Shown: piece after piece, positions 43,573-53,919 of the stretch
Layout of the letters: every line of letters begins with the position of its first letter
Numbering within the stretch: position 1 is the first letter of the stretch
Assembly (NCBI GenBank): GCA_041396905.1
Contig: JAWKXQ010000001.1
Span: 1-64,000 of the forward strand
Source: JACXVD01 sp020446665
GTDB lineage: Bacteria > Pseudomonadota > Alphaproteobacteria > Sphingomonadales > Sphingomonadaceae
Direction of reading: 5' to 3'
DNA length: 64,000 nucleotides
Position numbers and translations under genes: made by a program
Notes under the pieces: generated by a model
What the model saw: only the letters and a program-made list of their open reading frames with translations
Database searches by the model: none
What the model was told of the DNA's origin: nothing

Positions 43573-46164
43573 TCAGAACTTGCCCCGCAGAGTGATGCCG
43601 TAGGAGCGCGGCTCCTGAATGAAGGCCGAACGCGAACCGGAACGCAGCACCGTGTTGATGGTCACGCCGCGCGTGATTTCATTGGTGAGGTTGGTCACGA
43701 AGGCTTCAATGCCCCAGCTGTCTTCGATGGAAGAGATACCTGCGCGCAGGTTGATCTTCACATTGCCATCCTGCTCGTCGAACGGATTGGGTGCTGCGGC
43801 CGCTACTGCAGCAAAGACGTCACCGCCAAAGTTGTTTGCCACTGTCGAGTCAGATGGTGTGATAATCGCGGGTGTTGATGTGCGGCGATCCGATTCCATG
43901 CGAATTTGGCCATTCAGGAACATCTTCATGTTCGTCCCAATATCGCGTGTATAGGTCGCCCCGGCTATGCTGACCCATTTGGGGGCGTTGGTGAGTGTAT
44001 TGCCACACAGGCCCACCACATTTGGTGAAGTCTGAGTGCCAGCACAATCATCTGGATAGGACGCGTCAGTATAAGTCAGGCCCAGATTAAACGTAAGATT
44101 GTCACTGGGTTTGATCGTTGATTCGATTTCGATGCCCTGTGTGTTGGCTTTTGGTACGTTGAAGGTTCTGAACTGCGCTCCGGTGAATTCCAGAACCTGG
44201 AAGTTGCTGAACTCTTCCCGGAATGCAGCGACATTAAGCAGCACGGCGTTGTCGAGCAGCTTGGCCTTCAGGCCGATTTCATAGGCATCGACCTCTTCCG
44301 AAGCGAAGCGCGGATCAGCGCCGCCAACGGCAGCTGTGCTGTCGAGGTTGAAGCCGCCCGATTTGTAGCCATGGGTGAAGCTGGCATAGACATTCACCGG
44401 CACGGCAAATTCATAGCCGAGCTTGACCGTATAGATCAGCTCATCATCCTTGAACTTACCGCTGAAGGTGCGCGGCAATGGCAGGAAAGCAGCCTGCGGC
44501 AGATCAGCCGGTGCCGTGAAAGCGAAACAGCCCGTGCCGAAGATGTTACTAAAGGTGTTGCTGCCCGGTGTGCCTACCACAGTGGATGGCAGGGTGAACA
44601 GCGCGCCAAGGATCGCAGGGCAAATTGCATTGCTGTTATTGCCCTGAGCAAAGGAGCCGTCCTTACTTTCATCCGACCAGCGCAGGCCGACAGTCAGGTC
44701 CAGACTGTCAGTGATTTCGAATGTATTATGCGTGAAGATCGACCAGCTCTTGCTATTCTGAGAATAGAGATTGGTGTTGGTTGTCCCGGCCGGATCAACA
44801 AACCCCTGGCCTGCCAGGAAGGTCAGCGTTGATAGCGGATTGGCCCCAAGCGCCCCAGATGTAGGAACATAGAACAGCGCGCCGATCAGCTCTCCATAAT
44901 CCTGACCAAGTTCGAAGGAGACGCTCTGGCGGATCTTTTCGTCCGAATAGTAACCGCCAACCAGCCAGCTCAGGCGACCGCCCATCGCTTCACCCTGGAT
45001 GCGCAATTCATGCGTCATCGTCTTGATGCCGGTGCTGTTGTCGGTCACGTTGAAGACGTCGATGCCGGAGAAATCGGAATCATAGGCTTCGAACGAATTG
45101 AACTTGCGATAGGACCCGATGTAAATCACGTCTGCCGCATCACCCAGCGGAATTTCGATTTCGCCGGTGATGCCCCAATTCTTGATCCGCGTGATCGGTT
45201 CAAAATTGACGGCCGCAATCCGGGCGTCCACCGCGCGCTGTGCGGCTGCCGTGTCGAAGGGGCTGACTGCAACTTCGGGGCTTGCCATGCCGCCGCGCGG
45301 GCCCAGGCCGACCAGATTGAACAGGCCGGCAGTCTCAACCGGCGATTGCAGCACTTCCAGCGCCGCGCCGAAGGGGGCAGTGCTCTTGGAATAATCTGCA
45401 ATGATGCGGCCCTTGATCCCGCCCGGCGTTTCCCAGCCAAGCTGTCCGCGCACCAGCCACTGGTCTGCGCCGTTGGATTCGCCGATCTTCGTGCCGGTAC
45501 CATTCACCAGCGTGTAATAGCCATCGCGCTCGCGATAGGCGCCGGTCACGCGCAGAGCGACTGTGTCCTGCACTACCGGAACATTGATGGCGCCTTGCAC
45601 GCTCATTAGGTCACGATTGCCATAGGTCGCATTCGCAAATCCGCCAAATTCGGACAGGTCGGGGCGCTTGTTGGTGATGTTCAGCGCACCAGCCGAAGTG
45701 TTGCGGCCAAACAAAGTGCCCTGCGGGCCGCGCAGCACTTCGACGCGTTCCACATCGACAAATTCGCTCAGCGCAACGGCAGGGCGCGACTGGTAGGTGC
45801 CATCGATGAACACGCCCACGGCGCTTTCAAAGCCGATATTGTTGGAGGTGGTACCCACGCCGCGAATACGCAGCACGACCGAGCCAGAGGCGGTCTGCGC
45901 GTTGGAGGTGGAGAAGCTGGGCGACACCGACGTGATGTTCTGCACATTGACCACGCCCTGCCGTTCCAGCTGGGTCGGGCTGACAGCGGTCACCGCAAGT
46001 GGAATCTTTTGTACGTCTTCCGCGCGGCGGGTTGCCGTCACGATGATGATGTCATCATCTTCGCCCAGTTCAGGGCCATCGGCCTCCTGTGCATAGGCAG
46101 CTACCGGTACAAGCATGCTGGATGCTACCAGCGATGCGGCAAGCTTTGTCGCAAAACTCTTCAT
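43573..46164 (-). CDS. TonB-dependent outer-membrane receptor
   Basis: The 863-aa product starts MKSFATKLAASLVASSMLVPVAAYAQ (signal peptide), has a TonB-box-like segment (DDDIIIVTATRR), a plug domain (VQKIPLAVTAVSPTQLERQG, VLRIRGVGTTSNNIG, VERVEVLRGPQGTLFGRNTSAGALNI) and a 22-strand-type barrel ending SYGITLRGKF, with the final Phe. It is the sphingomonad-type receptor common in these genomes. Shine-Dalgarno GGAGAGG precedes the ATG at 46164. The alkylsulfatase downstream suggests sulfate esters or related compounds as substrate, but this is inference. Confidence 0.93.
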   Translation of the reverse strand: MKSFATKLAASLVASSMLVPVAAYAQEADGPELGEDDDIIIVTATRRAEDVQKIPLAVTAVSPTQLERQGVVNVQNITSVSPSFSTSNAQTASGSVVLRIRGVGTTSNNIGFESAVGVFIDGTYQSRPAVALSEFVDVERVEVLRGPQGTLFGRNTSAGALNITNKRPDLSEFGGFANATYGNRDLMSVQGAINVPVVQDTVALRVTGAYRERDGYYTLVNGTGTKIGESNGADQWLVRGQLGWETPGGIKGRIIADYSKSTAPFGAALEVLQSPVETAGLFNLVGLGPRGGMASPEVAVSPFDTAAAQRAVDARIAAVNFEPITRIKNWGITGEIEIPLGDAADVIYIGSYRKFNSFEAYDSDFSGIDVFNVTDNSTGIKTMTHELRIQGEAMGGRLSWLVGGYYSDEKIRQSVSFELGQDYGELIGALFYVPTSGALGANPLSTLTFLAGQGFVDPAGTTNTNLYSQNSKSWSIFTHNTFEITDSLDLTVGLRWSDESKDGSFAQGNNSNAICPAILGALFTLPSTVVGTPGSNTFSNIFGTGCFAFTAPADLPQAAFLPLPRTFSGKFKDDELIYTVKLGYEFAVPVNVYASFTHGYKSGGFNLDSTAAVGGADPRFASEEVDAYEIGLKAKLLDNAVLLNVAAFREEFSNFQVLEFTGAQFRTFNVPKANTQGIEIESTIKPSDNLTFNLGLTYTDASYPDDCAGTQTSPNVVGLCGNTLTNAPKWVSIAGATYTRDIGTNMKMFLNGQIRMESDRRTSTPAIITPSDSTVANNFGGDVFAAVAAAAPNPFDEQDGNVKINLRAGISSIEDSWGIEAFVTNLTNEITRGVTINTVLRSGSRSAFIQEPRSYGITLRGKF

Positions 46165-46259
46165 GAAATTCCTCTCCAGATTCCCCTGCGCGGCATTTTT
46201 GCCGTCTGTGGATGCACACTCCTCTATTTTTTCCGCGCTGTCACGCCTCATGAGTGGCT

Positions 46260-46437
46260 GAAAACGGGACAATTCCGGGCCTGATCTTGTGTGCAACTGC
46301 GAAAACGACGGTCCGTTCCCTTGGGATCGCTGCTTTACCGTAACGTAAAGTTGATTGCTGCACCGCACAAATGCAGCTGCGAAGCGCAGCGGGGCAATTG
46401 TCGGTTTTCTGTGAACCGTGTCGAAAACGGCACAATT
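46260..46437. promoter_or_regulatory. three copies of a GAAAAC-type motif upstream of the TonB receptor
   Basis: GAAAACGGGACAATT (46260-46274) and GAAAACGGCACAATT (46423-46437) are direct copies; AATTGTCGGTTTTC (46396-46409) is the same motif inverted. The last two face each other over 13 bp. They lie in the 5' region of the minus-strand receptor gene. The regulator is unknown. Confidence 0.45.
46333..46350. promoter_or_regulatory. 18-bp inverted repeat resembling MerR-family (LiuR-type) operators
   Basis: CTTTAC-CGTAAC-GTAAAG has perfect 6-bp arms. Read on the minus strand its core TTTACGTTACGGTAAA is close to the TTTACGTnAACGTAAA pattern I recall for LiuR-type regulators. It lies about 170 bp upstream of the receptor start. 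Confidence 0.45.
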
Positions 46438-46485
46438 TCTCTGGGCCGTGGGCTGCAAAGCCGCCGCTGAACTATCGAAAGGGGC

Positions 46486-46715
46486 TGGCTAAGGTGGCAG
46501 GATTGTTCTTCGGACAGCTCCGCGCTGCGTGCTCCGCAGCCGAACCTGCGTGTCGCTTCGCGAGCAGGTGGGTATCCCCTGATAGGTCAATGAAAGAGAG
46601 TGGCTGGGGTGGCAGGATTGTCCTGTGGACGACTTCGCGCTGCGCGCTGCGTATCCGAACCTGCATGTCGCTGCGCGAGCAGGTTCGAATCCCCTGATGG
46701 GCCAATGAGAGAGAA
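46486..46715 (-). repeat. 115-bp tandem repeats of the tRNA-Gln 3' end
   Basis: The last 19-20 bases of the tRNA-Gln gene (minus strand AATCCTGCCACCCCAGCCA) recur at 46601-46619 exactly and at 46486-46504 with two changes. The starts (46486, 46601, 46716) are 115 bp apart, so two full units follow the tRNA. The spacer between copies is also conserved and contains a GAACCTGC/GCAGGTTC stem. It resembles the rtT repeats downstream of E. coli tyrT. Confidence 0.85.
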
Positions 46716-46790
46716 TGGCTGGGGTGGCAGGATTCGAACCTGCGCATGGCGGCACCAAAAGCCGCTGCCTTACCACTTGGCGACACCCCA
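46716..46790 (-). tRNA. tRNA-Gln (anticodon TTG)
   Basis: The minus strand reads TGGGGTG acceptor arm, D arm with AAGTGGTAAGGC, anticodon loop CTTTTGGT with anticodon TTG, T arm GGTTCGAATCC, acceptor CACCCCA, discriminator G and encoded CCA. Acceptor and T stems pair fully. Total 75 nt with CCA. Confidence 0.97.
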
Positions 46791-46856
46791 GCAGTGCCCG
46801 GCATCGCCGGACGGGTCGCCCATATAGCGGCCCCGCGCGCCGGCGCAAGTCCGCTG

Positions 46857-47726
46857 TCAGACGTCAGCGCGTTTGCGCACCGGATCGAACAGGCCGCGTT
46901 CCTCTACCGCGTCAAAATCGGCGGCGCTGTGGCGTTCTGCCATCGCGCCCGTATTGACCAGCCGCCCCCGAATTGCGCCCGGGCGCGCGTCAATCGCCTT
47001 CGCCCAGCGCCCGACATGCTCATATTCATGCAGCGATAGAAATTCGTCACTGCCCTTATAGGCCCCGTGATAGAGATTGCCGAGCCAGGTATAGGCTGCA
47101 ATGTCGGCGATCGAATAGTCGCCTGCCAGATATTCGGTTTTGGCCAGTTGGTTATTGGCCACGTCAAACAGCCGCTTGGTTTCCATCGCATAGCGATCAA
47201 TGGGGTATTTGTAGCGCTCCGGCGCATAGACGTAGAAATGGCCGAACCCGCCGCCGATGAACGGCGCGCTGCCCATCTGCCACATCAGCCAGCTGAGCGT
47301 TTCTGCGCGGGCCGGGTTCTCTTTCGGCAGCAAATAGTCGAATTTCTCCGCCAGATGCAGCAGGATCGCCCCGCTTTCAAACACGCGGAAAGGCTGCGCT
47401 CCGCTGCGATCGAGCAGGGCAGGGATCTTGGAATTGGGGTTGAGATCAACAAAGCCGCTGCCAAACTGGTCGCCTGCGAAAATCTTGATCAGCCAGGCAT
47501 CATATTCCGCCTCGGAAAAGCCCGCTTCCAGCAGTTCCTCGAACATGATGGTCACTTTCACCCCATTGGGCGTGCCCAGCGAATAAAGCTGGAAAGGATG
47601 CTCGCCCAGCGGCAGTTCCTTCTCTTCGCGGGCGCCGGCGGTGGGGCGGTTGATCCCGGCAAACTGCCCGCCATTTTCCGGGTCAAAGGTCCAGACCTTG
47701 GGCGGGGTGTAGCTGTCATCGGCCAT
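46857..47726 (-). CDS. yghU: YghU-type glutathione-dependent disulfide-bond oxidoreductase
   Basis: The 289-aa product has an extended N-terminus (TPPKVWTFDPENGGQFAGINRPTAG), a thioredoxin-fold GST N-domain (HPFQLYSLGTPNGVKVTIMFEELL, NPNSKIPALLD, VFESGAILLHLAEK) and a helical C-domain ending ADFDAVEERGLFDP. The TPNGVK segment, with Asn in place of a catalytic Cys/Ser, marks the nu-class YghU/YfcG group. It is divergent from the HTH-NAD synthetase gene. Confidence 0.9.
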   Translation of the reverse strand: MADDSYTPPKVWTFDPENGGQFAGINRPTAGAREEKELPLGEHPFQLYSLGTPNGVKVTIMFEELLEAGFSEAEYDAWLIKIFAGDQFGSGFVDLNPNSKIPALLDRSGAQPFRVFESGAILLHLAEKFDYLLPKENPARAETLSWLMWQMGSAPFIGGGFGHFYVYAPERYKYPIDRYAMETKRLFDVANNQLAKTEYLAGDYSIADIAAYTWLGNLYHGAYKGSDEFLSLHEYEHVGRWAKAIDARPGAIRGRLVNTGAMAERHSAADFDAVEERGLFDPVRKRADV

Positions 47727-47820
47727 GTGCGGGCTCCTCCTCCGGGGAATTTGTAAGCTATTACGCGCATTGTCTCGCGAAGGTTACAGGTGCAAGCAAG
47801 CTTTTCTTTATTGCCAGATG

Positions 47821-47837
47821 GTATCCAAAAAGGATAC
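47821..47837. promoter_or_regulatory. palindromic operator before the HTH-NAD synthetase gene
   Basis: GTATCC-AAAAA-GGATAC is a perfect 6-bp inverted repeat with a 5-bp spacer, ending 10 bp before the ATG at 47848. XRE-type proteins bind such short palindromes, and the protein encoded directly downstream carries an N-terminal HTH. Confidence 0.6.
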
Positions 47838-47847
47838 TGGAGGGGCT

Positions 47848-50154
<2,307 letters not shown>

Positions 50155-50228
50155 CGTAAAACACCAAGCGCGGCGATCATCGCTGTGCTAGGGGGCGATC
50201 ACTCAATGCGGGGGCTGCGAGAGGGAAC

Positions 50229-50828
50229 ATGATGGATTGCAAGAATTTGACCGGCATAGCCGGACGCGTGGCAACGGCCATGGCGCTGGTTTCGCTCGTG
50301 ATCGCACCGGCCCATGCGCAATTTGGCGGGCTGAACCTGAAAAAGATCACGCGCGATGCGTCCAACCTCGATTCCGATGGCTGCCCGAAAGGCAAGAAGA
50401 AGAGTATTGGCGGCGCGCTGCTGGGCGGGGTTGTCGGGCAGATGGCAGGCAATGCTGTCAGCAAGAGCGGTGTCGGCGCCTGGGTGCAAATCCCCGATGT
50501 GGAAGGCCAGCTGACCAAAAGCATCGCCTGCAAACTCGATCCGCAGGAACAGGTGCAGGCCGCCGAAGCAACACTGACCGCGACGCGCAGCAATAGCGAG
50601 ACAGCGGGTGAGAAGCCGGATGTAGGCTCCAGCGCTTCATGGAATTCCAACACCCGCGAAGGCGTGTCGGGCAGTTCCACAGTGGTCGGACGCAACAATG
50701 CCAAAGGCGGCAAGGGGCAAGACTGCCTGACCGTGGTCGATGTGATCATCGTCGATGGCGAAGAAACCCGCGCGACCAAGCAAATGTGCCGCTCACCCGG
50801 ATCAAAGCGTTACGAGATCGTGGCTTAG
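50229..50828 (+). CDS. exported glycine-zipper protein of unknown function
   Basis: The 199-aa product has a signal peptide (ending IAPAHAQ), a Lys-rich stretch, a glycine zipper (SIGGALLGGVVGQMAGNAVSKSGVGAW) like those of 17-kDa-antigen-type outer-membrane proteins, and a C-terminal domain with C and CL (GKGQDCLTVVDVIIVDGEETRATKQMC). It may be an outer-membrane-associated protein. The start could be either of two adjacent ATGs (50229 or 50232). Confidence 0.75.
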   Translation: MMDCKNLTGIAGRVATAMALVSLVIAPAHAQFGGLNLKKITRDASNLDSDGCPKGKKKSIGGALLGGVVGQMAGNAVSKSGVGAWVQIPDVEGQLTKSIACKLDPQEQVQAAEATLTATRSNSETAGEKPDVGSSASWNSNTREGVSGSSTVVGRNNAKGGKGQDCLTVVDVIIVDGEETRATKQMCRSPGSKRYEIVA

Positions 50829-50900
50829 GTGAGTGGGTTAGACTGAGGGACTGCTCACCCCGAATGCCTTTAGGCATCTGCGCAGACCACTCCTCTCTCG

Positions 50901-51078
50901 TCACCCCGGGCTTGACCCGGGGTCCCACTTTGCTTTGAGCGCAGAGCGTGATTGCTTGACGAGAAGTTCGGACAAACGACCAACCTCTATCGACGTGATG
51001 CTCACCCAGCCGCCCTTGCTCCGCCACTCGGTTGCAACGCTTCAAAACAAGCGGGACCCCGGGTCAAGCCCGGGGTGA
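50901..51078. repeat. inverted pair of REP-like palindromes
   Basis: TCACCCCGGGCTTGACCCGG (50901 on) and its reverse complement ending at 51078 are 26-bp units, each a CCCCGGG/CCCGGGG palindrome. They flank 126 bp with no gene. The whole 304-bp gap 50829-51132 holds nothing else recognisable. Confidence 0.85.
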
Positions 51079-51132
51079 CGGGGGTTTGGTTTGGTCGATA
51101 TCAGGGCCGCTTTGCCCCCGCCGCCCGCAGCG

Positions 51133-51720
51133 TCAGAACCGCCCGGCTTTCATGATTTCACTCACCGGCTTGCGGCCGGAAATCATTTCCGCCTCGCGCA
51201 GGCCGTCGGGCAGGCGCTCTGCCGGGGCAATCTTGCCGATGGCGATGGCGGCTTCCACGCGGTGATCGTCGGGCACGCCCAGTTCCTTGGCGGCGCGGTC
51301 AAAATCCACGCCGGTCATGCCATGCGTGTGATAGCCCATATGCTGCGCCTGCAGGGCCAGCATCGCCCATGCCGCGCCGGTATCGAAACTATGCGAATGG
51401 CTGGGGCGCGGATCATAGCCTTCTTTGCGGGAAACCGTGTCGGAGATGGCGAAAATCAGCACGCTGGCATCCTTGGCCCAGCCCTGATTGAATTCCACCA
51501 GCAGGCCCATCAGCCGGTCCCAGTTTTCATCGCCATTATGGGCGTAGATGAAGGTCCATGGCTGGATGTTGGAGGCAGACGGGGCAAGCCCTGCGGCGGT
51601 GCAGATCGCTTCCAGATCCTCCTGCGGCATGGCGCTGCCATCAAAGCTGCGCGGGCTCCAGCGCCCGGTGATGAGCGGGTGAACGGCGGGATGAACAGTG
51701 CGGTGGGAGGGTACAGACAT
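51133..51720 (-). CDS. nitroreductase family protein
   Basis: The 195-aa product shows nitroreductase features: an N-terminal RWSPRSFDG (flavin phosphate contacts), GLAPSASNIQPWTF, DTGAAWAMLALQAQHMGYHTHGMTGVD and IGKIAP. It binds FMN and likely uses NAD(P)H. The ATG at 51720 is chosen over an upstream ATG because the RSP motif sits near residue 21. It lies 10 bp downstream of ilvE on the same strand. Confidence 0.85.
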   Translation of the reverse strand: MSVPSHRTVHPAVHPLITGRWSPRSFDGSAMPQEDLEAICTAAGLAPSASNIQPWTFIYAHNGDENWDRLMGLLVEFNQGWAKDASVLIFAISDTVSRKEGYDPRPSHSHSFDTGAAWAMLALQAQHMGYHTHGMTGVDFDRAAKELGVPDDHRVEAAIAIGKIAPAERLPDGLREAEMISGRKPVSEIMKAGRF

Positions 51721-51730
51721 TGTGTGCTCC

Positions 51731-52816
51731 TTAAACCTTGACCACCCAGCCATGCTGGTCGGGATGGGTGCCGCGCTGGATACCTGTCAGCCGCTCGCGC
51801 AGTTTCATCGTCAACTGGCCGGGGCCGCCCGAACCGATGGTGAAGTTGACTTCGCGCCCTTCCACCCTGGCGACCGGGGTCACGACGGCGGCGGTGCCGC
51901 AGGCGAAGGTCTCTATCAGCTTCCCGCTCTGTGCATCCTCTTCCCACTGGTCGAGCGAATAGGGTTCTTCGACCACGTTCAGCCCTTCCTCGCGGGCCAG
52001 CGCCAGCAGGCTGTCGCGTGTAATGCCGGGCAGGATCGTGCCGGTCAGCGGCGGAGTGCGGATAGTGCCATCGTCAAACACGAAGAACAGGTTCATCCCG
52101 CCCAGTTCCTCGATCCACTTATGCTCGGCCGCGTCGAGGAACAGCACCTGGTCATGCCCGCGCTCGAACGCTTCCTTGGTCGGCACCAGGCTGGCGGCAT
52201 AATTCCCGCCGCATTTCGCCGCGCCAGTGCCGCCGGGCGCCGCGCGGGTATAGTCGCTGACCCAGATCGACACCGCCGGAGCACCGGATTTGAAGTAATT
52301 GCCCGCCGGGCTGGCGATCAGCAGATATTTATACTGCTTGGCCGGGCGCACGCCGAGAAAGGCCTCGGTCGCGATCATGAAGGGGCGCAGATAGAGCGAG
52401 CCGCCTTCGACACTGGGGAACCAGTCGCCATCCACCGCCAGCAGCTGGCGGATGCTCTCAAGGAAAATCTCTTCCGGCAGGGTCGGCATGGCCAGCCGTT
52501 CGGCCGAAGCGTTGAAGCGCTGCGCATTGGCTTCGGGCCGGAACAGCGCGATCGAGTCATCTTCATGGCGATAGGCCTTGAGCCCTTCGAAGATTTCCTG
52601 CGCATAATGCAGCACAGCCGCCGCCGGATGCATCGGGATCGGGGCAAAGGGGCATACCATCGCATCGTGCCAACCTGTGCCTTCGGTCCAGTCAATCGTC
52701 ACCATATGGTCGGAAAAGACCATGCCGAAACCGGGATTGGCGAGCACGGCATCGCGCTCTGCCACCGGGGTCGGCGCAGGGTGGGGCAGGGTGGTAAAGG
52801 CGATGTCGCTGGCCAT
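51731..52816 (-). CDS. ilvE: branched-chain amino acid aminotransferase
   Basis: The 361-aa product is a class IV PLP aminotransferase of the longer (eukaryote-like) type: HPAAAVLHYAQEIFEGLKAYR, AAKCGGNYAASL, and the signature EELGGMNLFFVFDDG...LTGTILPGITR. It exchanges amino groups between branched-chain amino acids and 2-oxoglutarate. Its place near leuB and the leucine-degradation genes fits a role in leucine metabolism. Confidence 0.95.
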   Translation of the reverse strand: MASDIAFTTLPHPAPTPVAERDAVLANPGFGMVFSDHMVTIDWTEGTGWHDAMVCPFAPIPMHPAAAVLHYAQEIFEGLKAYRHEDDSIALFRPEANAQRFNASAERLAMPTLPEEIFLESIRQLLAVDGDWFPSVEGGSLYLRPFMIATEAFLGVRPAKQYKYLLIASPAGNYFKSGAPAVSIWVSDYTRAAPGGTGAAKCGGNYAASLVPTKEAFERGHDQVLFLDAAEHKWIEELGGMNLFFVFDDGTIRTPPLTGTILPGITRDSLLALAREEGLNVVEEPYSLDQWEEDAQSGKLIETFACGTAAVVTPVARVEGREVNFTIGSGGPGQLTMKLRERLTGIQRGTHPDQHGWVVKV

Positions 52817-52971
52817 TTATGTCCTCATTTTCAAGCCGAGAGCGCCTAAGCCCTAGCGCTGCGCGAGGCAAGAGGTGTGTGGCGGGGCGCCGTATGTTTC
52901 ACGCCTGGCTGCACATATGATTTACAGCATGGTTCGCGAAGCGTTCCCTTTCCCTTTCCCCCAACCCTAAC

Positions 52972-53512
52972 CGTCGCCCCTGCGAAGGCAGGGGCCCAGA
53001 TAAGCTGACGGACAGGCAACGCCCTATCAGGCTTGGCCCTCCGGCTCATTCGCCACCCCAACCGCCAGAGGCGTGAATGTTCGTGAGTCCGGCTAGGCCC
53101 CTGCCTGCGCAGGGGCGACGAAGCTCTTGGGAAAGTTTGGCGTTTGACACCCTTGGCAATCCGTTTGCCGTCGCCCCTGCGAAGGCAGGGGCCCAGATAA
53201 GCTCACGGCCAGGCAACACCCATCAGGCTTGGCGCTGCGGCCCGTTCGCCACCCCAATCGCCAGCGGAGTGATTTTCCCTGAGTCCGGATAGGCCCCTGC
53301 TTGCGCAGGGGCGACGAAGCTATTGGGAAGGTTTGGTGTTAACACACCTCGGTCTTCCTTTATCGTCGCCCCTGCGAAGGCAGGGGCCCAGATAAGCTCA
53401 CGGACAGGCAACACCCATCAGGCTTGGCGCTGCGGCTCACTAGCCACCCTCAATCGCCAGCGGAGTGATTTTCCGTGAGTCCGGTTAGGCCCCTGCCTGC
53501 GCAGGGGCGACG
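52972..53512. repeat. three tandem 149-bp inverted-repeat elements
   Basis: Elements at 52972-53120, 53169-53316 and 53364-53512 start CGTCGCCCCTGCGAAGGC and end with its near reverse complement (GCAGGGGCGACG); each end is itself a CCCCTGC/GCAGGGG hairpin. The interiors are about 90% alike and have no open frame of note. The repeat pitch is 195-197 bp. The rest of 52817-53595 holds no gene I can support. Confidence 0.9.
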
Positions 53513-53595
53513 TATGTAGATGGGGGGCGGTGTTGGTTTGCGCGGGAACAGGCCATCCACGCTGACCCGGAATCCCAGCCAAAAAGCCGAAGCCC

Positions 53596-53640
53596 AAAAA
53601 TGAGAAGGGCGGCTCCCCGCCCGTAGGGGGTGCCACCCTT
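53596..53640 (-). terminator. Rho-independent terminator of a small minus-strand unit
   Basis: AAGGGTGGC pairs with GCCGCCCTT and the inner CACCCCC with GGGGA-type bases; the hairpin is followed on the minus strand by TCATTTTTGG. It lies about 60 bp downstream of the small ORF that ends at 53699. Confidence 0.7.
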
Positions 53641-53698
53641 CGCATGGTCAGCGGCGGGAAGTGCCGCTCACGAAGCCTCTATCGGGCGAGAAAAATGC

Positions 53699-53851
53699 CT
53701 ACCGATAGTGCTCCGCGCGGAAACTTGCCGACCTCTCTGCTGAACCATGAGACATCGGATCACCTCCTTTCGCGCTTGTGAGCCAGAACCGCCGCTTCAC
53801 CGGGGTCCAAGATCGCGTTTCGCCGCTGATCTTGAGGAGAGAATGAGTCAT
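53699..53851 (-). CDS. small ORF with a perfect anti-SD-complementary sequence
   Basis: The frame from ATG 53851 encodes 50 aa (MTHSLLKISGETRSW...). Inside it lies AAAGGAGGTGATCC (53757-53770 on the minus strand), a 14-base exact complement of the 16S rRNA 3' tail. Seven bases after its GGAGG core is a second ATG (53755) opening an 18-residue peptide (MSHGSAERSASFRAEHYR) to the same stop. The peptide start is well placed, so one of the two is likely made. A terminator follows. The family is not recognised, and a leader-peptide role is possible. Confidence 0.45.
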   Translation of the reverse strand: MTHSLLKISGETRSWTPVKRRFWLTSAKGGDPMSHGSAERSASFRAEHYR

Positions 53852-53919
53852 GGGGGCGCACAACACAAGACTTGAAAAAAACTTTTCCCACGTCAGAATG
53901 CTGCGCCTTGGCCGGGCCT

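Noticed and set aside
46486..46619. Additional tRNA genes in the repeats after tRNA-Gln
   Set aside because: Only the T-arm/acceptor 3' end is present in each unit; D and anticodon arms are missing.
46472..46848. Minus-strand open frames running through the tRNA and its repeats
   Set aside because: They cross a certain tRNA gene and owe their length to repeat composition; an rtT-style small protein cannot be excluded but is not supported.
52972..53512. CRISPR-like regular spacing of repeats
   Set aside because: Units are 149 bp with inverted hairpin ends and the between-unit sequence is also similar; there are no unique spacers and no cas genes.
53757..53770. 16S rRNA 3' end sequence GGATCACCTCCTTT on the plus strand
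   Set aside because: No other rRNA sequence surrounds it; on the minus strand it is simply a perfect ribosome-binding site.
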